Positions 18,770-28,044 are shown, counted from the stretch's first letter. The stretch is 49,017 bases of DNA from Phytomonas francai (GCA_001766655.1 MJCC01000001.1:980016-1029032); one strand, 5' to 3'. Notes: generated by a model not told the origin, from the letters alone. Program-made: numbers and translations.

Positions 18770-19744
18770 TATTTCTACTCGATATCCTGCGCTTCCTATC
18801 TAAATCGGTCCCGCATCATTTTGAAATTAAATAACAAAAAAAATTACAGGACGGGGGCGAATGGCATGGTGCTGAAAAAGAAGGCTCAGAAGAGTTTAGC
18901 AAAAAATCTATTAATGAAAAAATTTTAAAAAAAATACAGTATTTCTTTCGGTAACTCTCTCTATATTTACATATATTGGGCATGTACCTGATGACGCTGG
19001 CAACGTCCGAGAAAAATAGAGCAACATATAGACAACGCGGCACCGCCGCTCGCAAAAGCCCCCGCCACCGCACGCACCCAAACTGAAAAAAGGGACCCCG
19101 CCCATCCACCACACGCATTCGCCGTTATATCGAAGCCGCCAAATTTTCAGTATTGCCATTGTTCTAAAAAGGGTTTTGGACGGCTGTGCGAATACGGGGG
19201 CATCTTTTTGTTTTAATTCATCGCATAGAATATTTAAAGGCTACCCAAGATAATCTATGTAGTACTAGTTTTGAACATGCTCGGCGGGCGCGAGCGTACG
19301 AAAGCCAAAACCCTTTGTCGTTATTATTTTTTTGCAAAACCATTTTTTAAGTAACGTGCGTGGGGGAAAATATAAATGTATTCTAAATTAGCTTTAAAAA
19401 AAAATGTTCTCGTTTCTTGCATAAATATCCTTTTATAAAAAATATAATAACCTCGAATGGGTTTTAAGGCGGTCTTTATTACATATTATTCTCTTGGAAG
19501 TTAAATATTCATACTTATGATGAATAAATTCCTTTGGCTTAGGTTCAAGCTCTTTTGCTATGAATTCGTTTTTTTTTTAGAAAATTGTAACTTTTAATAA
19601 AGCTCTGATATGACTGAATTATAGTTTAGTATTAAATATAACACTAAAAATTTTATGTATTCTCCCCTTTATATCAAAAAAATGCTTAAAATGTATCTCC
19701 CTTCTTTTCCACTGACATCCTTAAACTAAGATTTCATTTTTTAA
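18770..19744. promoter_or_regulatory. Divergent strand-switch region, putative Pol II start region
   Basis: Genes point away from this ~975-nt gap on both sides. In kinetoplastids such divergent regions are where Pol II begins polycistronic transcription, marked by H2A.Z and acetylated histones. A GC-rich island (about 19016-19320) sits in otherwise AT-rich DNA. Its left half is G/T-rich on the minus strand (tracts near 19040-19110), and its right half has G/T-rich tracts on the plus strand (near 19170-19205 and 19355-19370), so G-rich strands face outward in both directions. ORFs of 80-100 codons here are low-complexity and unsupported. No tRNA is seen. The promoter role is inference from organisation. 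Confidence 0.6.
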
Positions 19745-20263
19745 ATGAAAAGAGACAAAGATAATCCTGGTTTTGAACTCGTAAGGAAATATGGATTCAA
19801 GGAATCTCGGGCCGAACGAAAAGAGCGATTAAAACAAGAAAAACAACAAAAATGGGATAATAAACTTAAAAAAGAAGATTTAACTAAACTAGAAAAGGAA
19901 TTGGACTCTTTGATGAGAGCTGAGTTCCTCTCACCGCAGCAGAAAGAAAGAAAAAGGTTAGTGGAGAAGATGGTAAATGCTCTTAAAAAAGGGAACAAAG
20001 ATGAAAAAAAACCCTTACCAAATCCTGTGCTAAGTTCTTCACAGAGCTCCGTGTCTGAAGAGAACTTAATAATAAAAGCTGAGGACGACGCAAGTGAAGC
20101 ATATGACGCCCTTAGATTTGTTCCTAGAAGTTTTAAAAGTAGACGCAGAAATGTCGAGGAAATTCCTATGTCAACAAAAGCACAGCAGGCTGAAAAGCAA
20201 TTACTGGAAGCTGCCACTGCGGATGATGATGATCAAGAGGCGTTTCTGGCCTCACTTATTTAA
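19745..20263 (+). CDS. Charged coiled-coil protein, hypothetical
   Basis: A 172-residue protein and the first gene of the plus-strand cluster. It is highly charged: residues 15-65 form a Lys/Glu-rich helix or coiled coil (ERKERLKQEKQQKWDNKLKK). A short ordered motif, DALRFVPRSFKSRRRN, lies at about 121-136, and the acidic C-terminus ends EAFLASLI. The pattern recalls small nuclear RNA-processing factors, but I cannot name the family. A pyrimidine-rich run (cccttcttttccactgac) precedes the ATG at 19745 by about 40 nt. Confidence 0.65.
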   Translation: MKRDKDNPGFELVRKYGFKESRAERKERLKQEKQQKWDNKLKKEDLTKLEKELDSLMRAEFLSPQQKERKRLVEKMVNALKKGNKDEKKPLPNPVLSSSQSSVSEENLIIKAEDDASEAYDALRFVPRSFKSRRRNVEEIPMSTKAQQAEKQLLEAATADDDDQEAFLASLI

Positions 20264-20367
20264 CAAGTAAAAATAATAATAATATCTTTTTAAAGAATTG
20301 TTTACTCTAGAAAATAATTTAGTATAGCTCATTTCTGTTTTTCCCTTTCTCAACAATAATAGTGAAA

Positions 20368-20490
20368 ATGGAAACAAAGCATGCGTCAAGCCTTTTTTTC
20401 GGGTATATCAAAAAATTTACTTTCCCAGAAAGTCCTAGATTCCTATTGTGCAAATCGACAATGGCTCCAAAAAATACTATCGGATTTTAA
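20368..20490 (+). other. Possible upstream ORF overlapping the TUTase start
   Basis: The pyrimidine tract and AATAG acceptor at 20361-20362 are followed by an ATG at 20368, out of frame with the TUTase ATG at 20381. This ATG opens a 40-codon frame that ends at 20490 inside the TUTase gene. If the acceptor at 20362 is used, the TUTase ATG would be the second in the mRNA. A later AG at 20378-20379 would remove the upstream ATG. Confidence 0.4.
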
Positions 20491-21466
20491 ATTAAAAAAC
20501 ACAGCCACAGAAACAACCTCTCCTATAGTGCTTTTATATGGATCTGTGGTGTCCGGAACAGCATTTGCACAGGGTGATGCAGACTTTGCTGTGGTTTTTC
20601 CAAGCTGTACAACAGAATCATGCCCGTCAAATAAGGAATTTTTCCACAAAATTAGTCATGGTGATCAAGTGCCAGTTCTGTCCAATCTGCATGAACATAT
20701 TAATGAACGATGTTCCCTTGAGTACTCTAAGCCGCATCGTATTTTCCTTGCTCGTGTCCCTATTATTGAGTACTTAAAAAAAGTGAACGGAGAAAAAATT
20801 AAATTCGACTTATCCCTATCACTTTACGGTGTCATGAATTCACTGCTTATTAGAAAATACATGGAAAGCGAGCCCCGACTCCATTTAGGGGCATTGTGCG
20901 TAAAACACTGGGGGAAGAAGATGAAATTGGTAGACTCAAGAAATGGATGGATATCTGCATACTCCCTTACAATACTCTATATTTTTTTTATGATTCGAAC
21001 GGGTCGCATAAGTAACCCTATTGATGAAACTAAAGTGTGGGAAAAAACTAAACCTTTTATCGTTAATTCACATCCCTCAGAAAAGACACTCGATGAAATG
21101 CCAGAGTTCACAACGGTGTTACCTTTACGAGAGTGTGATGTTGATGCAGTCGTGCATGACGTCTTTGGTTTTTTCCGTTTTTATGGAGATACTTCCTGTT
21201 TCAATTTTGATGTAGATGTGGTGGATATTCGGAAAAATGGTACTTTAAAAGATAAAGACGAATGGCTGAGTAAGCTAGCCAAATTAGATCCAAAAGAACG
21301 TTGGCATTTGCTTGGTTATGAAAACATAATGATAAGGGACCCGTATGAAGACCACAACCTGGCCCGTAGTGTGGAGTTTTTCAGAGGAGAGACTATTCGT
21401 GAAGCGTTTAGGACATCGTTTTCTAAAAAGGATCCTCTGAAATTCCTTTATGATATGGTACATTAA
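20381..21466 (+). CDS. Terminal uridylyltransferase-type nucleotidyltransferase (TUT4-like)
   Basis: A 361-residue minimal TUTase. The nucleotidyltransferase signature LLYGSVVSGTAFAQGDADF holds Gly54-Ser55 and the metal-binding Asp66 and Asp68; the third catalytic Asp is Asp143 (KIKFDLSLS). The PAP-associated nucleotide-recognition part includes LHLGALCVKHWGKKMKL and NGWISAYSLTILYIF, and the C-terminal third has DPYEDHNLARSV. There is no middle-domain insertion, zinc finger or other added domain, so the size and layout match the small trypanosome enzymes TUT4 and MEAT1. These add U or A to RNA 3' ends. No clear mitochondrial presequence is visible. Nucleotide preference cannot be told from sequence alone. 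Confidence 0.85.
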   Translation: MRQAFFSGISKNLLSQKVLDSYCANRQWLQKILSDFKLKNTATETTSPIVLLYGSVVSGTAFAQGDADFAVVFPSCTTESCPSNKEFFHKISHGDQVPVLSNLHEHINERCSLEYSKPHRIFLARVPIIEYLKKVNGEKIKFDLSLSLYGVMNSLLIRKYMESEPRLHLGALCVKHWGKKMKLVDSRNGWISAYSLTILYIFFMIRTGRISNPIDETKVWEKTKPFIVNSHPSEKTLDEMPEFTTVLPLRECDVDAVVHDVFGFFRFYGDTSCFNFDVDVVDIRKNGTLKDKDEWLSKLAKLDPKERWHLLGYENIMIRDPYEDHNLARSVEFFRGETIREAFRTSFSKKDPLKFLYDMVH

Positions 21467-21759
21467 ACCGGTATTTTCCTACTTGACGGATTATTCACAT
21501 GATTAAAATGTTAATAATTTTGTTTACTTTCCCAAACGTTGTTGAACGATTTGAAGATCAAAGTAATGGAAATTAAGCAACTTGACGTTATTTAATCCAT
21601 TTAAAAAAAAACTAATGCATCTCTTTTCAAGCAAACAACAGTGTTTTTTTTGTTATGTGACTAAATTTTACTCTCTTCATATTTAAGTCAACAAAAAAAA
21701 ATTGAATTTATATTTCTAATATTAACCTTTCTAAAACACCATTAGGGACATCTTTCAAA

Positions 21760-22926
21760 ATGTCTACTCTGTTAATCCCAACATCCTGCGTTGATTGGTC
21801 ATTAAACACAAGTTCATCATCTGATGATCCCTTTTGGTGGAACAACACTTTCAGTGTTCCTATTTGGGAAAAAACTCTTCAAGTCACAAAAGACAAACAG
21901 GTCCACCTGATTGATGATACAGACGTCTGGGAAAAATATATCGAGTTCCAAATTAACAATGTGTTTAAGGTATGCACAGTGTGTCATTTCCCAGAAGGCA
22001 ATGCAGATATGAAAATATGCTGCAACTGTGGAGAAGCAGTTCATATAGAATGTTCTGTGGATTGCACCCCGGGCCAAATTGCGTGCAAGCCAGCTAACAT
22101 AAAGTTTAGACGTGTCATGCGTGCGTGTACTCAGTGTCAAGGAAATACTCCGCGCCGTGGCTTTTCATCTCAACCAACGGAGGTGGATAATCTTAGAAGG
22201 GTGGTAATGCGTGTCTTGGTATTGAAGGACGAGCTCCCACACTCGGTCTACAACGAGCTGCTACACATCGCACAGAAAGCTGATGTTGCATACAATTCTC
22301 CGCAACTCATGACCCATTTGAAACACTTTGTTCAGAGTGTTTTTCAAAACAAAAATTCATTATCATTTTTAACGAAAAGACATATTAGCTCCAAGTGCAA
22401 TGGGATTGGTGTTGTCGCAACACAGGACATCCCTAAATATTCCATCATTGGTGTCTACCCGGGCTATATTGACACATTAAGTGGTGAACAAGCAAAGTTA
22501 GGTCGCCCTTATCCCAAGTATGCCTTAATGGAGCTAAATTGTGCAGATTATTATAATAACGTCTTTGTAGAATTTGAAGAGACCTTTACTCCATTTATTA
22601 ATGAGCCCAGCGAGACAGAAACTAGTAATTGCGCTTGGATTCAGGAGAGAAATCAAAAGAATGGTCGCCTAAGCATCATTTCTGTAAAAGAGATTAGGAA
22701 AGGGGAGGAGCTTTTGATAGGATACGGTCCAATATATATTCGAAATTATCCATTCCGCTATGATGCATACGCATTTCATCCTGTGGAAGGATATGATAAT
22801 CCTTATTGCTATGCGCTATGGCATTGGCCAACACTCGAGAAGGATGGTGCGGTATTTGTGGGTTACATTGGTTACCTGGCAGATATAGACCGATATGTGG
22901 ATTGGGATAGCCTTGCGAATTCCTGA
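21760..22926 (+). CDS. PHD-finger and SET-domain protein, putative lysine methyltransferase
   Basis: A 388-residue protein. Residues 72-126 hold a PHD-like zinc finger (C72/C75, C87 or C88/C90, H95/C98, C123/C126). Residues about 212-325 look like a SET domain: KCNGIGVVATQDIPKYSIIGVYPG is the SET N-terminal part with its GxG-type turn, FINEPSETETSNCAW is the cofactor-binding strand where many SETs have NHS, and GEELLIGYG contains the catalytic tyrosine motif. After the SET domain is an aromatic-rich tail with no Cys-rich post-SET. The domain order suggests a histone or protein lysine methyltransferase. Substrate and residue specificity cannot be seen. Confidence 0.8.
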   Translation: MSTLLIPTSCVDWSLNTSSSSDDPFWWNNTFSVPIWEKTLQVTKDKQVHLIDDTDVWEKYIEFQINNVFKVCTVCHFPEGNADMKICCNCGEAVHIECSVDCTPGQIACKPANIKFRRVMRACTQCQGNTPRRGFSSQPTEVDNLRRVVMRVLVLKDELPHSVYNELLHIAQKADVAYNSPQLMTHLKHFVQSVFQNKNSLSFLTKRHISSKCNGIGVVATQDIPKYSIIGVYPGYIDTLSGEQAKLGRPYPKYALMELNCADYYNNVFVEFEETFTPFINEPSETETSNCAWIQERNQKNGRLSIISVKEIRKGEELLIGYGPIYIRNYPFRYDAYAFHPVEGYDNPYCYALWHWPTLEKDGAVFVGYIGYLADIDRYVDWDSLANS

Positions 22927-23164
22927 TGCGTTTCTAGACTTAGTTTCCCGACGTTTCAACTCCTTATCGATTATTAATACGATCATCATCATTGTTAAGA
23001 AATGTTTCTTATTACGTTTTTATTATTTGGTTATTTTTCCCCCTCATATAAATACATACCTTTCTCCCCCTTCCGTTGTTTCTGAATCCCATGATCTGAT
23101 ACGCCACATTTAAGGAGAGGTTAAATTAAGAAACCTGATTCAGCATTCTGAGGGTGTGGAGAAA

Positions 23165-24454
23165 ATGAGCAAAAAGCGTGTAGGTCTGATTCAGCGCAGT
23201 GAAGACTTCTGCATTCCTGAAGCTGAAAAAAGTGATAGTGGGGTACTTTCTCCAGAAGATTGGCCTTTACTTCTGAAGAACTATGACAAGATGAACGTCC
23301 GTTCTTCACACTTTACACTGCTTGAGGGCGGATCGACACCTCTCCGGCGATCCCTGAAAGAGTACATTAAGTATGGTATGATTAACCTTGATAAACCTTC
23401 CAATCCTAGCTCCCATGAAGTTGTTTCGTGGATCAAGCGAATCCTAAAATGCGAAAAAACCGGTCACGCTGGCACCTTGGATCCAAAAGTAACAGGTGCC
23501 CTAATTATTTGCACAGACCGCGCCACCCGTCTCGTGAAATCCCAGCAGAATGCAGGTAAAACCTATATTGGCGTCTTACGACTCCATGATACTGTCAGCC
23601 AAAAGAAGGTGGACGCTGCCCTGCAGCGTCTTACCGGGCCCTGTTTCCAGCGTCCTCCACTTATCGCTGCCGTCAAACGCCAACTTCGTATTCGTAATAT
23701 TTATTCAAACAAACTGATTGAGTACGACAAACACCGCCATTTAGCGGTTTTCGAGACGCATTGTGAAGCGGGGACCTACATTCGTACCCTTTGCGTTCAC
23801 TTGGGCCTCATCTTGAGTGTGGGTGGGCACATGGAGGAGCTCCGGCGCATTCGTACAGGTGTTATTTCCGAAGACGATCATCTGTCGACAATGCACGACG
23901 TTCTTGACGCTCAGTGGCTTTACGAAAATGAAAAGGATGATTCCTATTTGCGTCGGGTGATTCTTCCCTGTGAATATTTACTGACCAATTACAAGCGGGT
24001 GGTCGTGAAGGATTCGGCGGTAAATGCGATTTGCTATGGTGCAAAGCTCATGGTCCCCGGACTCTCTCGCTTCGACAACGGCATTGAGCGCGAGGACGTT
24101 ATAGTCCTTATCACGACCAAAGGCGAGGCGATTGCCCTTGCGTTTGCTGAGATGGCCACCTCGCAAATGGCCTCGGTCGAGCACGGCATCGTGGCTCGGA
24201 GTAAGCGCGTGATAATGGACCGGGATACCTACCCACGTCGCTGGGGTCTCGGCCCTATTGCCGTAAAGAAGCGCTCCCTGATGAAGGACGGCCTGCTCGA
24301 TAAGTACGGGCGCCCACAACCGAACACGCCATCCGATTGGTTCTACGTGGATTACGGTGGTGTGAAGACGAACGCAGAGGGCGTCCAGTACGGCCAGCCG
24401 ATAAGAGCCAGCGGAGCAAAGCGTCCTCGGGCAAGTGATTCCGATAGCGATTAA
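23165..24454 (+). CDS. CBF5: H/ACA snoRNP pseudouridine synthase Cbf5/dyskerin
   Basis: A 429-residue protein from the ATG at 23165; the open frame reaches a GTG three codons earlier. It has the dyskerin N-terminal region, a TruB-type catalytic domain with [12 protein letters not shown] (catalytic Asp106), [14 protein letters not shown] and an [14 protein letters not shown] block, then a PUA domain beginning about residue 280 ([23 protein letters not shown]). The C-terminus is short, ending SDSDSD. Cbf5 converts U to pseudouridine in rRNA and snRNA guided by H/ACA RNAs and works in the nucleolus with Nop10, Gar1 and Nhp2. A pyrimidine-rich leader lies at about 23034-23085. Confidence 0.97.
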   Translation: MSKKRVGLIQRSEDFCIPEAEKSDSGVLSPEDWPLLLKNYDKMNVRSSHFTLLEGGSTPLRRSLKEYIKYGMINLDKPSNPSSHEVVSWIKRILKCEKTGHAGTLDPKVTGALIICTDRATRLVKSQQNAGKTYIGVLRLHDTVSQKKVDAALQRLTGPCFQRPPLIAAVKRQLRIRNIYSNKLIEYDKHRHLAVFETHCEAGTYIRTLCVHLGLILSVGGHMEELRRIRTGVISEDDHLSTMHDVLDAQWLYENEKDDSYLRRVILPCEYLLTNYKRVVVKDSAVNAICYGAKLMVPGLSRFDNGIEREDVIVLITTKGEAIALAFAEMATSQMASVEHGIVARSKRVIMDRDTYPRRWGLGPIAVKKRSLMKDGLLDKYGRPQPNTPSDWFYVDYGGVKTNAEGVQYGQPIRASGAKRPRASDSDSD

Positions 24455-24832
24455 TGCATAAGTTTGGTGTGCAAATAAAGGAAAGGGCAGTTGTGAGAAA
24501 ATAAATGGTACGGAAAATAACCCCAATATCAATACAAATACAATGAAAATGGGAATTTGAGTATCATAAAGGCGATTTGTATTAATTTCACTTAAGTAAT
24601 TTTCTGATTATAAATAGTTAAATTACGCCTATACACAGAATTACCTATTTTAAGTGAAGCGATGCGTCTTCCTTTCGGGTTGTAACTCTCTTTTTCTCCC
24701 TATTAATGGATTTTGTGAATCGTCTTTTTTATTCCATTCTGATTACTTTTTCTCCCTTCTGCGCTGATATTTCAGTAAATTGGTATTCGTAGTATTCCTA
24801 TATCGCCATTAATATTGTATAAATAGAGGAAA
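24455..24832. other. Intergenic region with splice acceptor
   Basis: About 380 nt. The T/C-rich stretch 24719-24769 ends in TTTCAG at 24770-24775, followed by 57 nt of leader to the ATG of ATP synthase gamma. No other feature is seen. Confidence 0.6.
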
Positions 24833-25753
24833 ATGTCTGGCAAGCTTCGTTTGTATAAGGAAAAGCTGGAGGGTTATAATCACTTCTACTCTATCGTGAG
24901 AACGATTAAAATGGTCACGATGGCGAAATTCCGTCAGTTGCAGTCCCGCATGAAGACGCGTGATTACACTTTGCGTTACACCGAGAAGGCCTTCAGCACT
25001 GCGCATGCCGCGGAGCGTGGGGGCGTTGTGAACGGCAAAAGCAAGCAGGTTTGCATTCCGGTTATGACAAACCGAGGTTCTTGTGGTGCTATGAACAGCA
25101 ACGTATTAAGAACTGTCGATATGATGTCAGATAACAAAATGGTACTAATGCCGTTGGGAAAGAAAGGGATTGAGACGATGTCAAAGTTGTACCCGGATGC
25201 GTTCGGATACGGTATTATAAACGATATGAAGGAGCCTATGCATTTTGCTTATGCGAGCTATGTATGGGAAAATGCGAGTGCGCTTTGCCCGGATGCGGAT
25301 GGTTTTCAAGTCATTTTCCATCGTTGCGTCTCCGCTGCCTCACAACGTCAATGCTACTACAGTATCCCGTCTTATGATAAATGGAAGTCTGATCTCGTCG
25401 ATGCTTCCAGCACCGAGAATCAGAAACATCGCTATCTTTTCGCGAACTCCCTTCTTAATGAAGAAGAGGAACTGATTCGCGATTTTTATGATTTTAACGC
25501 CAGCCTTGCTATTCTGAATGCTGTCTGTGAAAATGAACTTTCTGAGCAGGCTGCGCGTCTTGTTGCCGTTGAGGGACAACTTTCGAATATCACAACTCTT
25601 CAGCAATTGACAAGTTCACTGTATAACAAGACGCGCCAGTCGAGTATAACTTCGTCGCTCATCGAAATTATCTCAGCAATGACCTCACTGGAGAGCAATT
25701 CCGCCAAAGGTGTTCAGCGCGCGAATTTCTGGGAGAACGCTAGTAGGAAGTAA
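24833..25753 (+). CDS. ATPG: Mitochondrial F1-ATP synthase gamma subunit
   Basis: A 306-residue central-stalk subunit of mitochondrial F1. It starts MSGKLRLYKEKLEGYNHFYS with no cleavable presequence, as in trypanosomes. The gamma signatures include IKMVTMAKFRQLQSRMKTRD, PVMTNRGSCGAMNSNVLRT and the C-terminal NELSEQAARLVAVEGQLSNI. Length is close to the T. brucei protein, and the similarity along the chain is one of the best indicators that the organism is a kinetoplastid. The middle (about 180-205) has the lineage-specific YSIPSYDKWKSDLVDASSTE element. Gamma rotates inside the alpha3beta3 ring. Confidence 0.96.
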   Translation: MSGKLRLYKEKLEGYNHFYSIVRTIKMVTMAKFRQLQSRMKTRDYTLRYTEKAFSTAHAAERGGVVNGKSKQVCIPVMTNRGSCGAMNSNVLRTVDMMSDNKMVLMPLGKKGIETMSKLYPDAFGYGIINDMKEPMHFAYASYVWENASALCPDADGFQVIFHRCVSAASQRQCYYSIPSYDKWKSDLVDASSTENQKHRYLFANSLLNEEEELIRDFYDFNASLAILNAVCENELSEQAARLVAVEGQLSNITTLQQLTSSLYNKTRQSSITSSLIEIISAMTSLESNSAKGVQRANFWENASRK

Positions 25754-25969
25754 GTGAAATATAGGATATCTTTTTTTTTTTTGCACGTTTTTGCACAACC
25801 AGTTAGTTTAGCATTTTTGTTTCTTCTAGCAATTGTACAGATAATCTATCGAAACGCGTGGATGATTTTCTTCTATTTGACCCTGATCCGATCTCTATGG
25901 GAGCGTGGGCAACCCCCGCATCCACGTCTTTTAATGGGGAATCCGTAGCATGCGGCGTAACTTTCACGT

Positions 25970-25992
25970 TTCCTTCTCTTCTCTCGGTTTAG
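25970..25992 (+). promoter_or_regulatory. Trans-splice acceptor for eS6
   Basis: A C/T-rich run (cgtttccttctcttctctcggttt) ends in TAG with AG at 25991-25992, 15 nt before the eS6 ATG. A second AG at 26000-26001 could also be used. Very short leaders are usual for kinetoplastid ribosomal protein genes. Confidence 0.6.
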
Positions 25993-26007
25993 TTTCCGTA
26001 GGTTCCC

Positions 26008-26757
26008 ATGAAGCTCAACATTGCGTACCCGCGCAACGGCACGATCAAGCAGTTCGACATCAACGACGATGTCCTGCGTCGCGTGCAGCTGCAGGACTAC
26101 CGCCTCGGCAACGACGTCGACGGGGCCATCTTCGGCGAGGAGTTCGCGGGCTACCTCTTCCGCCTCCGCGGAGGGTCGGACAAGGACGGCTTCCCGATGG
26201 TCCCCGGGGTCCTGGCCTCGAGCCGGGTCTCGCTGCTGCTGAAGCGCGGCGCGATGGGCTTCTGCACCTTCCGCGGCTACCGCGGCGAGCGGCGGCGGAA
26301 GAACGTGCGGGGCTGCATCCTCGCGTCGGACATCGCCGTCCTGAACTTGACCATCTCGAAGGTCGGGGAGCGGCCCATCGAGGGGGTCACCGACACCACG
26401 GCCCCCCGCCGTCTCGGCCCGAAGCGCGCGAACCACATCCGCAAGCTCTTCAACCTCTCCCGCGAGGACGACGTGCGGAAGTACGTGGTCCGACGCAAGG
26501 TCAGCAAGGAGGGGAAGAAGGACCGCTTCAAGGCGCCCAAGATCCAGCGGCTGATCTCGCCCACGGTGAAGGCCCGCCGCGTGAAGAAGGTCCGGCTCGC
26601 GATGGAGAAGGTCCGCAAGTCCGCCGAGGAGCGCCGCAGCTACCTCAAGGTCATCGCCGCCCAGCGCCGCGCCCGCCGTCAGCGCAAGCACTCCGCGAAG
26701 CACGCCCGCAAGGTCCTCGCGCAGAAGGCAGAGGTCGCCGCCTTCCAGAAGAAGTAG
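26008..26757 (+). CDS. RPS6: 40S ribosomal protein eS6
   Basis: A 249-residue protein matching eS6: MKLNIAYPRNGTIKQFDIND, GDGIFGEEF-type strand (here VDGAIFGEEFAGYLFRLRGG), KDGFPMVPGVL, and GYRGERRRKNVRGCI. The C-terminus is a long Lys/Arg helix with little Ser. The Ser/Arg-rich S6-kinase target tail seen in animals is absent, and it ends KAEVAAFQKK, as in other kinetoplastid eS6. GC content is very high (most third positions G/C) compared with flanks, and this creates long but meaningless ORFs in the other frames. Confidence 0.97.
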   Translation: MKLNIAYPRNGTIKQFDINDDVLRRVQLQDYRLGNDVDGAIFGEEFAGYLFRLRGGSDKDGFPMVPGVLASSRVSLLLKRGAMGFCTFRGYRGERRRKNVRGCILASDIAVLNLTISKVGERPIEGVTDTTAPRRLGPKRANHIRKLFNLSREDDVRKYVVRRKVSKEGKKDRFKAPKIQRLISPTVKARRVKKVRLAMEKVRKSAEERRSYLKVIAAQRRARRQRKHSAKHARKVLAQKAEVAAFQKK

Positions 26758-27116
26758 GTCGGAAAAAAAGGAAGAAACAGCGCACGTTTACAAGGAACTT
26801 ACGAACCACTTGTTTTTTAATCTGATTTTCCCATTGTCTATAAAATCTATGAACTGGGTTCTGGCAACTTGCCTTGCGGAGAGGGGGGGGAAGGGGGAGG
26901 GAAATCTCTCCTATTCACCATAAATAACCCTCCGTCTCAATCTTCAAGCCTTTTTCTCCTTTATTTGCTTATTAAATTTTATTGCCGTCACGAAGTTTTT
27001 CCTTTTTTCGTATACAATCCTTATAGTTTGTTTCACACACGCACAATCATAAATTCGGAATCCCGTAATTCTTTCCTTTTACCTTACTATTCAGTCTGAA
27101 CAAAACAAAACAAAAA
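26758..27116. other. Intergenic region
   Basis: About 360 nt. A G-run lies near 26882-26898. A C/T-rich stretch ends in TTCAG at about 27090-27094, followed by 22 nt of A-rich leader to the V-ATPase ATG. A 76-codon ORF here is low-complexity. Confidence 0.55.
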
Positions 27117-27677
27117 ATGAGGCTTTCTGCTGTAGTGCTCGGCTTGATATCCCTAGGGGTGGTAGCGGCTGTCTCTTGCGATGATATCTACCCGCAGTCG
27201 GCTGCCTTTTTTGGTTCTATGGGCTGCGCGTCGGCCCTGGTTTTTGCCAACCTCGGCTCGGCCTACGGGACCGCGAAGTCGGGGGTGGGCGTCGCGCACC
27301 TTGGCATCCTCCACGCCGATCGAATCATGCGCGGCATTGTGCCGGTCGTTATGGCGGGTATCCTCGGTATCTACGGCCTGATTGTTGCGGTGATTATCAA
27401 TAATAACATCAAAACCGTTGATAAAGGGTATTCCTCCTTTGCAGGATATCTTCACTTCGGTGCCGGCCTTGCTGCTGGTTTATCGTCTCTGGCTGCTGGT
27501 CTTTCTATTGGTATTGCCGGTGATGCATCGGCACGGGCGTATGGAAAGCAGGAAAAGATCTTTGTTGCTATGATCTTGATGCTTATTTTCGGTGAAGCTT
27601 TGGGACTTTATGGGCTGATTATCGCACTTCTTATGAACAACACAGCGAACAAGGCAGTTGGCTATCAGTGCACATAG
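27117..27677 (+). CDS. V-type ATPase proteolipid subunit c with N-terminal signal-like extension
   Basis: A 186-residue, four-helix proteolipid of the V-ATPase c ring. Conserved elements are AAFFGSMGCASALVFANLGSAYGTAKSGVGVA (helix 1 and loop), IVPVVMAGILGIYGLIVAVII (helix 2), and LIFGEALGLYGLIIALLM (helix 4) with the proton-carrying Glu160. Most c subunits have 155-165 residues. The extra 20-25 residues here form a hydrophobic, signal-peptide-like N-terminus (MRLSAVVLGLISLGVVAAVS) before the usual start. The ring moves protons into acidic organelles such as acidocalcisomes and lysosome-like compartments. The ATG follows a clear acceptor, so the extension is probably real. Confidence 0.94.
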   Translation: MRLSAVVLGLISLGVVAAVSCDDIYPQSAAFFGSMGCASALVFANLGSAYGTAKSGVGVAHLGILHADRIMRGIVPVVMAGILGIYGLIVAVIINNNIKTVDKGYSSFAGYLHFGAGLAAGLSSLAAGLSIGIAGDASARAYGKQEKIFVAMILMLIFGEALGLYGLIIALLMNNTANKAVGYQCT

Positions 27678-27681
27678 ATAA

Positions 27682-27891
27682 ATGAGCGCTGTAAATTTTT
27701 TAATTTTAGATATTGCGCGTTTTTTCGTTTCTGTGTGGAGAGTTATTGAGAGAAACGCTAGTAAAATAGTTCAAGTTTTTTTGCCTGGTAAAACAAGCAT
27801 TCCTTCTGATAGGAAGAAGCTATATGCATGTATATGTATATTTGTTGTAACGTTAGGAGCATTCGATTTGTACACAGGCCGATCGATATAA
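27682..27891 (+). CDS. Possible small single-pass membrane protein
   Basis: A 69-codon ORF starts four bases after the V-ATPase stop. It has a mixed, protein-like composition, an N-terminal amphipathic/hydrophobic part (NFLILDIARFFVSVW), a basic middle and a hydrophobic segment near the C-terminus (LYACICIFVVTLGAFDLYTG). No splice acceptor fits between the two genes, so it would need an acceptor inside the end of the V-ATPase gene, translation as a second cistron, or it is simply 3' UTR. I recognise no family. Confidence 0.3.
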   Translation: MSAVNFLILDIARFFVSVWRVIERNASKIVQVFLPGKTSIPSDRKKLYACICIFVVTLGAFDLYTGRSI

Positions 27892-28044
27892 GGAAGGAAA
27901 CCAATCAAGGAGGGCGAAAACAAAAAAGGTGCTTTTTATTTGAATTTGTTTACTTTTGATAAATATGAACGTGCGCATGCTAAATAATATTTATTTACGA
28001 TCGTCTCATCAACATCAAACAGAGGCATTGAAGCAAGCAAAAAC

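Noticed and set aside
18816..19159. 80-100-codon minus-strand ORFs in the divergent strand-switch region
   Set aside because: They span both the G/T-rich tracts and AT-rich DNA, composition changes along them and no domain is seen; a promoter region explains the GC island better.
25950..26825. Long ORFs overlapping eS6 in other frames and on the minus strand (up to 291 codons)
   Set aside because: Shadow frames caused by the very high GC3 of eS6; Arg/Pro/Gly-biased with no protein-like pattern.
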